DNA from: an uncultured Psychroserpens sp.
GTDB taxonomy: Bacteria > Bacteroidota > Bacteroidia > Flavobacteriales > Flavobacteriaceae
Direction of reading: 5' to 3'
Assembly (NCBI GenBank): GCA_947489585.1
Contig: CANLEE010000001.1
Span: 738,946-802,945, forward strand
DNA: 64,000 bases
This document shows, in pieces, positions 56,841-64,000 of this stretch. The translations under genes and the position numbers were made by a program. The notes beneath the pieces were generated by a model, which worked only from the letters and a program-made list of their open reading frames with translations, did no database searches and had not been told where the DNA came from. Within the stretch, counting starts at the first letter, position 1; each line of letters opens with the position of its first letter.

Positions 56841-57239
56841 ATGCTAATAGGTCAATTATCCATTAAAACAGGGCTTTCCCGAGATACTATACGTTTTTAT
56901 GAAAAGCAAGGGCTCATACCTATAGGGATTAAAAATAACGAATTTAACACCTATAAAGATTACTCTAATGAAACTTTAGAGAAGCTTATTATTATTAAAA
57001 AAATGAAAGGTTTTGGCCTGACCTTAAATGAAATTTCTGATGTTCTTGATTTATTAGATTCAAATTCTGCTTCTTGTGAAAATGTATCTGAAAAGATGTT
57101 TGAAAAAGTCAAATTGATTGACCATAAAATAAAAGAATTGAGAGCAATGAAGCGCTTAATTACAAATGGTATAAAATCTTGTTCTACTCAAGAAACCGAA
57201 TCTAGCAATTGTCCTTTGATTTTTGAAGACATTAACTAG
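56841..57239 (+). CDS. MerR family metal-responsive regulator
   Basis: The 132-residue protein has the N-terminal winged helix-turn-helix (IGQLSIKTGLSRDTIRFYEK, then the coiled-coil dimer helix). Cysteines are at C79, C114 and C124. The 35-residue spacing of C79 and C114 equals that of the metal-binding cysteines in MerR (C82, C117, C126) and the numbering matches the ZntR triad C79, C114, C124, but the ZntR extra ligands at 115 and 119 are Ser and Glu here. A thiol-type sensor for Hg(II) or another soft metal is likely. Confidence 0.88.
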   Translation: MLIGQLSIKTGLSRDTIRFYEKQGLIPIGIKNNEFNTYKDYSNETLEKLIIIKKMKGFGLTLNEISDVLDLLDSNSASCENVSEKMFEKVKLIDHKIKELRAMKRLITNGIKSCSTQETESSNCPLIFEDIN

Positions 57240-57316
57240 CTTTGGTCTGTTTTAGATTTATGCGAGAATTTTAAATTTTGTTTGGCTTTCCTCAAGGTAT
57301 AAGATAGTTTTTTAAG

Positions 57317-58339
57317 CTATTCACAATTTTCCATAAGCCAATTCAAAGCTTCATTAATTACAGGATCGTCCTCGGGTAGTTCCATCTCATCACCTATGGG
57401 TATTTCTACATCTGGAGCTACACCATTCAAGTATATATTTTTATTTCGATCTTGAAATGTTGCAACTGCTAAAACAATATTTAAACTATCACTTAATTTT
57501 ATTCCACGTGTTGAAGTAGATGCTCCATATGTTTTTTCGCCAAACGCTTTAGTGTTTTTTCTCCCTTTAAAAATGACCGCCATGGCCTCACCAGAACTCC
57601 CGGTTCCTCTATCTATAAGAAATGCAACTGGTATATCATCTGATAATATTTCAATTCGTTCAGTGGCCTCAGCAAGTAACTTTTTATTGCCATTAAAATC
57701 AACATATATAGCTTTACCATTATCATAAAGATAGCCATCTGTTTCTCCATTCCCTTTTTGTCCTCCTCCTAGTGGATTATCGCCAACTAGAGGCCCTACA
57801 CCTGCTAACATAGGCCACATATTACCGCCTCCATTACCTCTCAAATCTACAACCCAACCACAAGGATTACTTTGTTGCATCTCAAATAGCCTGTCTTGCA
57901 GGCTTTGTGCAAATGTATTATCTCTCAAGCCTTGCGGTACAAATATCCTAGCAAAAGTCTTTCCTTCACGTTGATGTAAACCATACTCAATTTGCATTCG
58001 CGAACCATAAGGTGAACGGCGTTTATTTCCTTTATTGTTAGCGTAGCTTAAATTAGCATTGTTCTTTTGAAGAAAACTATGGTTATCATCAAGTTTTCCA
58101 AGAACAGATACTATTATATCATAGGTTTCATTAGTTTTTGTAAGTCCTTTTGCGTCGTTTAAGGCCTTTGCTCTTACCGTTTCCCAGTCAACATCAGAAC
58201 TCGTAAGTGCATTGGTTTGAATTGAATCTATAGCTGTTATTAAATAGTTGCGTACTTCTGGGTTTATTTCATTCTTTTTACAACTGAAGATTAGAATTAA
58301 GATTGTAGTTAACACTAAAATTTCTTTTAAGATTCTCAT
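57317..58339 (-). CDS. S41 family peptidase lipoprotein
   Basis: The 340-residue lipoprotein (signal ending LILIFSC20) has an S41 C-terminal-processing-protease-like catalytic domain: VDLRGNGGGNMWPML (about 167-181), the nucleophile region DRGTGSSGEAMAVIF and a following Lys in FGEKTYGAS. A PDZ domain is not obvious. It should cleave peptides at the cell envelope. The 59-bp repeat lies 17 bases upstream of its start. Confidence 0.85.
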   Translation of the reverse strand: MRILKEILVLTTILILIFSCKKNEINPEVRNYLITAIDSIQTNALTSSDVDWETVRAKALNDAKGLTKTNETYDIIVSVLGKLDDNHSFLQKNNANLSYANNKGNKRRSPYGSRMQIEYGLHQREGKTFARIFVPQGLRDNTFAQSLQDRLFEMQQSNPCGWVVDLRGNGGGNMWPMLAGVGPLVGDNPLGGGQKGNGETDGYLYDNGKAIYVDFNGNKKLLAEATERIEILSDDIPVAFLIDRGTGSSGEAMAVIFKGRKNTKAFGEKTYGASTSTRGIKLSDSLNIVLAVATFQDRNKNIYLNGVAPDVEIPIGDEMELPEDDPVINEALNWLMENCE

Positions 58340-58355
58340 ATCCTTTATTATTTAT

Positions 58356-58414
58356 ATTTAATTTAAAATAGTAAACGAATGCTTTCAATGAGAAAATAAT
58401 GTTGTGAAATGGGT
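58356..58414 (-). repeat. 59-bp exact direct repeat, copy 2
   Basis: Identical to 54454-54512 and in the same orientation relative to a minus-strand gene start (S41 peptidase at 58339). Flanking similarity fades after the repeat on both sides. Confidence 0.85.
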
Positions 58415-58598
58415 AGAACTATTTTTTAACACCAAGAATTATGTTTTGGAATACTATTTTGATTATCTGAAAATTTAATTAATTCGTGTTCTTATATACA
58501 TATTATAGAACACTTATGACCCTTTCAAAAACATAATATATAGCATTCCATACTGATTTTTTATCTTAGTATCTATTCATCTTAAACACCTAAAGGTT

Positions 58599-60044
58599 TT
58601 GGAAAAAATCAATACAACTCTTAATGCAGCTTACAGTTCGAAAAACTTCAAAGAACTTGGATATCAAATAATCGATTTGTTATCCAATCATTTGGAAAAT
58701 TCGCATGCGCAACATCAAAATAAAGTCATTTCCCACACGCAACCAGAAGCCTCACTAACTTTTTGGAAAGATTACCTCCAAACAGACACCAACATTATAG
58801 ACACATTTGAAACCATCATAAAACATTCAATCAATTTGCAACACCCAAGATATATGGGACATCAGGCTGCAGTAAGCCTTCCTATTGCAAGTCTTGGCGG
58901 CTTAATTTCGGATCTATTGAACAATGGTACAGGTGTTTTTGAAATGGGACCTGCATCTAACTCCATAGAAAAAGTGATTACTGATGTCATAGCAAAAAAA
59001 ATTGGTTACTCATCATTAGCATCTGGTTTACTTACATCTGGAGGGTCATTAGCTAACTTAACTGCACTTTTAGCTGCGAGAAGTTCAAAAAGCAATACCG
59101 ATGTCTGGAAATATGGGCATCAAGACAGACTGGCAATAATGGTATCTGAAGAAGCGCATTATTGTGTTGATCGCGCTGCTAGAATAATGGGATTTGGTGA
59201 TATTGGTCTGATTAAAATTCCGGTGGATAATAATTTCAAAATAAGAACAGATTTACTTGAAGACTATTATAATAAAGCTAAAGCCAATAAACTCAATGTT
59301 ATTGCACTTATTGGGTGTGCCGGTTCAACAGCCACAGGTTCATACGATGATTTAGAAGCCTTAGGAAAATTTTGCCAAACGCATGACTTGTGGTTTCATG
59401 TAGATGGTGCTCATGGTGGCAGTGTTATATTTTCTGAAACACATAAACCTTTAATTAAAGGAATTCAAGAAGCCGATTCTATCGTCATCGACTTTCATAA
59501 AATGTTAATGACTCCTGGATTGAACACTATGCTCTTATTTAAAAAGGGGAAAACAGCATACGAAACTTTTAAACAAAAGGCTAAATACCTGTGGGATGAG
59601 TCACAACAAGAAGAGTGGTATAATTCTGGGAAACGAACCTTCGAATGTACTAAATCTATGATGTCCATAAAGATTTATCTTATTTTGAAATCCTATGGAG
59701 AGGGCATTTTTGAGCAAAATATAGATGCGCTTTATGATTCGACCAAAAAATTTGCGAAACTCATATCTCAAAATAGCAAGTTCGAATTATTAATAGAGCC
59801 AGAGAGTAATATTTTAAACTTTCGGTTTATTGATATTCAAAATAAGAACAAACTCAATGCAGTTAATTCTTATATAAGACAATTCATAGTTGAGTCAGGC
59901 AAGTTTTATATTGTTCAAACTATGATTAATGATAACCGGTATTTACGATGTACAATAATGAACCCTTTTACGACCAGTGAAGATTTTTTAGAATTACTGA
60001 TGGAGATTGAAAAAATTACAATTGACAACTTACATTTTGATTAA
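58599..60044 (+). CDS. Group II PLP-dependent amino-acid decarboxylase
   Basis: The 481-residue enzyme belongs to the pyridoxal-dependent decarboxylase family. It has EEAHYCVDRAARIMG with H187 stacking on PLP, HVDGAHGG with D269, and DFHKML with the PLP lysine K301. The start codon is TTG at 58599. Family members decarboxylate glutamate, aspartate, diaminobutyrate or aromatic amino acids; which one cannot be read here. It has no signal peptide and is followed by a 38-bp palindrome. Confidence 0.87.
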   Translation: MEKINTTLNAAYSSKNFKELGYQIIDLLSNHLENSHAQHQNKVISHTQPEASLTFWKDYLQTDTNIIDTFETIIKHSINLQHPRYMGHQAAVSLPIASLGGLISDLLNNGTGVFEMGPASNSIEKVITDVIAKKIGYSSLASGLLTSGGSLANLTALLAARSSKSNTDVWKYGHQDRLAIMVSEEAHYCVDRAARIMGFGDIGLIKIPVDNNFKIRTDLLEDYYNKAKANKLNVIALIGCAGSTATGSYDDLEALGKFCQTHDLWFHVDGAHGGSVIFSETHKPLIKGIQEADSIVIDFHKMLMTPGLNTMLLFKKGKTAYETFKQKAKYLWDESQQEEWYNSGKRTFECTKSMMSIKIYLILKSYGEGIFEQNIDALYDSTKKFAKLISQNSKFELLIEPESNILNFRFIDIQNKNKLNAVNSYIRQFIVESGKFYIVQTMINDNRYLRCTIMNPFTTSEDFLELLMEIEKITIDNLHFD

Positions 60045-60062
60045 CAAAATCTTATTAGTGTA

Positions 60063-60100
60063 ATTTTATGTTATGAGTACTAGTATTCATAACATAAAAT
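60063..60100. repeat. 38-bp near-perfect palindrome
   Basis: A dyad of 38 bases with left arm ATTTTATGTTATGA and right arm TCATAACATAAAAT around GTACTAGTAT, of which only the outermost G/T pair is mismatched. It lies 19 bases after the decarboxylase stop and 56 bases before the propeller gene. There is no T-run, so a protein-binding site is more likely than a terminator. Confidence 0.75.
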
Positions 60101-60155
60101 AAGTCATTCTTATCAAAAAAAAATTAAAGATCATGAAAAACAGTAATTTACATTT

Positions 60156-61307
60156 ATGATAAAAAGATTAGTAATATTCTCGCTTCTTATGAGTTTAGTA
60201 TTTCTTAATTCAGAAGCTCAAACTTTTAAAGAAAAATGGGAGTTAAATTTAGGTAGTAATATTCTCGCTTCACCGGAAGTCTCTGGACAATTTATATATG
60301 TTGGTACAGAAAACGGAATATTTTATAGTATAGATAAGGAATTAGGAAATATTAAATGGAAATTCGACACTAAAGGTAACATTCAATCTAAAGCTCTTGT
60401 CGTTGAAAACTTAGTGTTTTTTGAGTCAGCTAATATATTTTATGCATTAGATACCACTAACGGAAAATTAATTTGGAAAATAGATCGTAAGATTGCACCT
60501 GAAATTTTCGAGTTTAAAGAGAGAAAATGGATTTATAAGTTAGATCCTTATGATGATATTAGATCAACACCATGCTATTTCAAAGGAATCATTTATATAG
60601 GAACCACTGATGGTAAGGTTCTTGGAATTAATTCTAAAAATGGAACAATCGTATTAGACTTAAATACCAACAATAATTCACCAGTAAGAAGCTCGCCATT
60701 GGTAAAAGATGATATCATATATTTTGGAGATTGGAATGGAGTTATTTATGCATATAATTTAAAAGACAACGCCTTTAACTGGAAGAAAAAAACCTACCGT
60801 AATAAAGAATATATAACTTTTGGATGTATTGCATCAGGATTTGTAATAAAGGATAGTTTATTGATTTTTGGAGCCCGAAATCAAATATTAAACACATTAC
60901 ACATAAAAGACGGACAAAAAGAGTGGACTTTTTCTGATAAAGATAATGGATGGATAATTGGCAATCCAATCATTTTCAATGATACGCTTTATATTGGAGG
61001 TTCTGACAATTTTTCTATGTATGCTATAGAGCCTTGGCACGGTCAAATGTTATGGAAACATAATGGAGGTAAAAACATATACACCAAGCCGTTAATTAAA
61101 GATAACTGGCTTATATATACAAGCGGTAACGCTTATAAATATGAAGCTACTGGTATCGTTTATCTATTAAACAGAAAAAATGGTAGTGAAATAACAACGT
61201 TTGAAACACCTAATGGGATTTTTTCATCTCCTGCATTTATTAAGGAAGATGAAATAGTGTTTGGATGCTATGATGGTAAAATTCGAGTATTAAAAATCTT
61301 AAATTAA
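60156..61307 (+). CDS. Exported PQQ-type beta-propeller protein
   Basis: The 383-residue protein has a signal peptide (ending LNSEAQ) and about seven blades with the PQQ/Trp-docking pattern (GNIKWKFDTKGNI, GKLIWKIDRK, GQMLWKHNGGKNI, IYVGTENGIFYSID). It resembles BamB-like propellers. Catalytic PQQ ligands are not evident, so a scaffolding role is possible. The last 4 bp overlap the convergent gene. Confidence 0.83.
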   Translation: MIKRLVIFSLLMSLVFLNSEAQTFKEKWELNLGSNILASPEVSGQFIYVGTENGIFYSIDKELGNIKWKFDTKGNIQSKALVVENLVFFESANIFYALDTTNGKLIWKIDRKIAPEIFEFKERKWIYKLDPYDDIRSTPCYFKGIIYIGTTDGKVLGINSKNGTIVLDLNTNNNSPVRSSPLVKDDIIYFGDWNGVIYAYNLKDNAFNWKKKTYRNKEYITFGCIASGFVIKDSLLIFGARNQILNTLHIKDGQKEWTFSDKDNGWIIGNPIIFNDTLYIGGSDNFSMYAIEPWHGQMLWKHNGGKNIYTKPLIKDNWLIYTSGNAYKYEATGIVYLLNRKNGSEITTFETPNGIFSSPAFIKEDEIVFGCYDGKIRVLKILN

Positions 61308-62278
61308 TTAATTTCTGTCAATATTTTTCTTGTAGCATTTTCTAATGTAATTTCTCCCTTCATATAAGGCTTTAAATACTTATCTAATAATGCATAATGA
61401 CTTCCAAAAACCCCAGTTCTTTCCATATAAGTATTAGCATAAGGCACTTTCTCTTCAATAAAAATCTGCTTAGTAAGTTCACCTGTTAAATAGAACAAAT
61501 AGGCGTGTGAAAATGATCTAGGTAGTTTAACATTCATGACTTCACTCACATCTTTAATTGTACCTCCTATATAATAATACTTATCAAATATGAGATGATG
61601 CGCAGCCTCATGAAATAGTAGTTCAACCCAATTTCCTTTTATATCATTTTCACCTATGCCAGTCATTACAATATACGTTGGGAAAAGTGTCGTATATGGA
61701 CGATGTACTAAATTCCAATCTGTTGCTGTTCCATAATAGGTGATATCAACTTTAATTTTTTCACCTTGCCAGCGGTGACGGGTTAGTTTTTGAATACCAA
61801 TTGCAAATTTTTCTTCAGTTTGTCTTATCAAATCTATATTATCATTGAGTACATTTTCACAAGTTGCTTTATGTTCTGGCCAAAACGATTCCTTATAAAC
61901 ATTACTCACGCTTTTTAGAACATTTATGTGTTCTTCAAATTTTGGTGGAACAGATTTTAACTCAAAGTCTTGTGTTCTAATCCAATGTTTAAACGCTTTC
62001 ATATAGTCATTACTTCTCAAATTAAAGTCTACAAAGTTGTTTTTATAATATTCAATTCCTTGATTTAAGCTTTGCTGTATGTCTTTAGAAAAATTTTGAC
62101 GAATAATTGTACTGTCTTTTTGGACATTCATGAATGACTCCATCCATAAAAAATGATGCATATTAAACCAATAATTAATCTCAAAATCGAAACCTTCCGT
62201 TGAGTTTTGTATTCGATTTTGCGACTGGGTTATTTGATATGACAGACAAATTGTAATTAAAAAAACAAGGTTTTTCAC
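61304..62278 (-). CDS. Exported HExxH zinc-protease-like protein
   Basis: The 324-residue protein has a signal peptide (CLSYQITQSQ) and a zinc-protease motif VELLFHEAAHHLIFDKYYY with H223, E224 and H227. The remaining residues match no family I recognise. It is transcribed 28 bp after the polysaccharide deacetylase gene in the same direction, so the two probably form an operon. A periplasmic or secreted metallopeptidase is the best guess. Confidence 0.65.
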   Translation of the reverse strand: MKNLVFLITICLSYQITQSQNRIQNSTEGFDFEINYWFNMHHFLWMESFMNVQKDSTIIRQNFSKDIQQSLNQGIEYYKNNFVDFNLRSNDYMKAFKHWIRTQDFELKSVPPKFEEHINVLKSVSNVYKESFWPEHKATCENVLNDNIDLIRQTEEKFAIGIQKLTRHRWQGEKIKVDITYYGTATDWNLVHRPYTTLFPTYIVMTGIGENDIKGNWVELLFHEAAHHLIFDKYYYIGGTIKDVSEVMNVKLPRSFSHAYLFYLTGELTKQIFIEEKVPYANTYMERTGVFGSHYALLDKYLKPYMKGEITLENATRKILTEIN

Positions 62279-62306
62279 TGTATTTAATGCTTAAAAGGTT
62301 TATAAA

Positions 62307-63248
62307 TTAATCTTCGATTGATACTATTTCTTGATACAGTTTATAAATATCATTGATTTTAGGCTCTTGCTTCATCAATCTTATTCTCTCATTGTGTTTT
62401 GGCATCCATCTATAAAGCCATGACACACCCCATTTTTTATAGTACACATTAGGTTGGCTATACACCGGATCTTCTAATGCTTCACTCAAACTAATAAATT
62501 CATATTTCTTCTCTTTCAACTTATGTATCAAAACATCTATATAATCTGCATTTAATGAATTGTCGTGACATAAGTAAATGTGATGAATCTTTCTCCCATA
62601 TTGTGTTTTACTTAGTTTGTCAAAAAAATCAAAATATTCTAATGTTTTTTCTATATAGGCATTAGCTATTTTAATTGCTTCAGCTTTATCCTCTTTTCTC
62701 AAATAATATTCATATAAATAATTATACATCCAATCAGAACTTTCAACCGTAAAAGGTGCAACAATATAGTCTCTCTCTTTTAAAGCCTTGCTAATCTGAT
62801 ATTGTTGAATGGAATCTTTTCCTAAATCATTAAACGGAAACCTAAAGTAAGATAATGGCTTATTATACTTAAGAGCTAAAGCTTTGCTTATATGCTCGCC
62901 TTTATCAATATTATCAATAAAAGCTTCTACCCCAACTTGCGAATAGTGAGGGTGACTGTATGAATGATTTCCTAGTTCTGTAAATTCTCTCTTTATCCAA
63001 TGATCAAGCAATTCAAAATTCTTGACCACAGAATCTGTTTTGAATACTAGTCCTTCATTTATAAAAATTGCAATAGGAACTTGTAATGTATCAAGCTTGT
63101 TAAGCAATTTAGCATCGAAATTATCTTTAGTATATTTTTCTGTGTTTGGGACATCATCAATGGTTATAGATACTTTAGATTGACTAAACGCTACAAATGA
63201 AAAACAACAAACAAAAGTAATTAAGCAAGCTCTACGCGTTTTTAACAT
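62307..63248 (-). CDS. Exported polysaccharide deacetylase-like protein (CE4/NodB fold)
   Basis: The 313-residue protein has a signal peptide (ending SFVAFSQ) and the NodB-fold motifs: SITIDDVPN with the catalytic Asp pair, GNHSYSHPHYS with the zinc histidines, and FRFPFND. It should remove N-acetyl (or other acyl) groups from a cell-wall or extracellular glycan. The C-terminal tail (YKKWGVSWLYRWM) is not typical of the core domain. Confidence 0.86.
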   Translation of the reverse strand: MLKTRRACLITFVCCFSFVAFSQSKVSITIDDVPNTEKYTKDNFDAKLLNKLDTLQVPIAIFINEGLVFKTDSVVKNFELLDHWIKREFTELGNHSYSHPHYSQVGVEAFIDNIDKGEHISKALALKYNKPLSYFRFPFNDLGKDSIQQYQISKALKERDYIVAPFTVESSDWMYNYLYEYYLRKEDKAEAIKIANAYIEKTLEYFDFFDKLSKTQYGRKIHHIYLCHDNSLNADYIDVLIHKLKEKKYEFISLSEALEDPVYSQPNVYYKKWGVSWLYRWMPKHNERIRLMKQEPKINDIYKLYQEIVSIED

Positions 63249-63319
63249 ATCTCATTATTTAATTAAATATTTGTGTTCTAAAACCTTCAAATGCCCTAAT
63301 GAAATAGTCTTAATTAAAC

Positions 63320-64000
63320 TCATTCATTAAAATAATTAATTATGAATTGAACTTTATCTTCTACATCTTTATCTATAGGTATATCTGGAATAATTCCTGT
63401 TTTATTATAACCTCCATTTTCTGGGAATACCTTTTTATGCCAAGTCCCTGTTGGGTAACCAAATAGGATATTTTGCTTACCACTTTCTAATGGTAATACA
63501 TTTATACTTGTATAGTCTATTCCACCCATCGTTGGTCTGCCAAAAGTTGTAACCTTACTACTCACTTTTTTAGAATGTAGTATAAATGATTCTGCAGCAC
63601 TCATACAACCATTATCAATAAGTATAGCTACGTTTTTGATTTTAGATTTAGTCTCTGGAAATTTTCTTGAAGGGAATTGAGGCCCATCTACAATTTTACC
63701 TATATTATTTTTTATTCTATCTGCTACTGGACCATAAACATCACTTGCTTTTTGGCCTCTTTCTGCAAACTTTTCAAAATAATCCAGATTTGCTTTAGAC
63801 GCTAGTACTTTACCTTGATTACTACTTTTAGGTCGTTCTGCATAGTAACTTATAAAATCAAAATATAAGCTTCCGCTACCACCTCCATTACCTCTTATAT
63901 CAAAAATTAGAGTTGTTGTGCTCTTTAATAGGTCTGCATACTCGGTAAGAATTTTTTCAAATTCAGATTTTGAAGAATACGAAAATGAAGGTATGGATAT
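63320..64000 (-). CDS. S41 family peptidase (5' end beyond window)
   Basis: The frame is open from the window end, so the start is missing. The visible 226 residues contain the S41 segment LIFDIRGNGGGSGS near the beginning, the nucleophile region DNGCMSAAESF and a C-terminal PENGGYNKTGIIPDIPI typical of the family. It differs in sequence from the S41 protein at 57317, so it is a second peptidase of this type in the region. Confidence 0.85.
   Translation of the reverse strand: MSIPSFSYSSKSEFEKILTEYADLLKSTTTLIFDIRGNGGGSGSLYFDFISYYAERPKSSNQGKVLASKANLDYFEKFAERGQKASDVYGPVADRIKNNIGKIVDGPQFPSRKFPETKSKIKNVAILIDNGCMSAAESFILHSKKVSSKVTTFGRPTMGGIDYTSINVLPLESGKQNILFGYPTGTWHKKVFPENGGYNKTGIIPDIPIDKDVEDKVQFIINYFNE

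Noticed and set aside
1..64000. CRISPR array, tRNA or rRNA genes
   Set aside because: No regularly spaced direct repeats of array type, no tRNA-like cloverleaf and no rRNA segments were noticed on either strand; this was a visual search only.

Overview
The window looks like a chromosomal segment of a marine-type Flavobacteriaceae bacterium (Bacteroidota). The DNA is AT-rich. Promoters fit the Bacteroidota TAnnTTTG form rather than the sigma-70 consensus. Several exported proteins end in type IX secretion (T9SS type A) sorting domains, there is a SusC/SusD pair, and many genes encode short-signal lipoproteins. The order yicC-gmk-nadD is typical of this phylum. The genus cannot be fixed from the sequence. 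I saw no tRNA, rRNA, CRISPR array, transposase or integrase.

Positions 1-21.2 kb are mostly core genome: the end of an outer-membrane protein, a cystathionine gamma-synthase-type enzyme, a Na+/H+ antiporter, an ArsC-like protein with an EamA exporter, a thioesterase, yicC-gmk-nadD, a 612-residue PLP enzyme, a cell-wall carboxypeptidase/HEAT/YraN operon, metG, two T9SS cargo proteins, a phosphatase-TPR-sulfotransferase fusion preceded by a short overlapping gene, a GNAT acetyltransferase and PEP carboxylase.

Positions 21.4-30.7 kb hold a tandem pair of large MG2/plug-domain proteins. They are followed by an AraC regulator and what looks like its regulon (AhpD-like protein, SnoaL-like protein, cupredoxin-like protein). 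Two copies of one promoter module lie there with identical internal spacing, and one of them precedes an unannotated 50-codon ORF. A secreted zinc metalloprotease and a gene remnant follow.

Positions 30.7-54.4 kb are accessory and surface-oriented: a SusC/SusD operon with two lipoproteins, a lipoprotein/TPR-propeller operon, a LytTR regulator with a membrane histidine kinase and an M20 peptidase, an M16 peptidase/propeller/NTF2-like operon, two large T9SS proteins, a 17-residue-repeat adhesin-like protein and a second LytTR regulator/PAS-kinase pair. Several noncoding segments are repeated in front of different minus-strand genes, which suggests shared regulation. One repeat precedes an unannotated 48-codon ORF.

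Positions 54.4-64 kb carry an alpha/beta-hydrolase lipoprotein, a MerR regulator divergent from a Cys-rich lipoprotein with a MerR-type operator between them, two S41 peptidases (one cut by the window end), a group II PLP decarboxylase, a PQQ-type propeller, an HExxH protein and a polysaccharide deacetylase. A 59-bp sequence is repeated exactly in front of the PAS-kinase gene and the first S41 gene.

I found no convincing defence system or complete biosynthetic cluster. The strongest unexplained signals are the duplicated AraC-region promoter module, the two repeated upstream elements at 43.9/46.9 kb and 54.5/58.4 kb, the short genes at 17955-18101, 27246-27398 and 43692-43838, and the metal-sensor-type MerR/lipoprotein pair.
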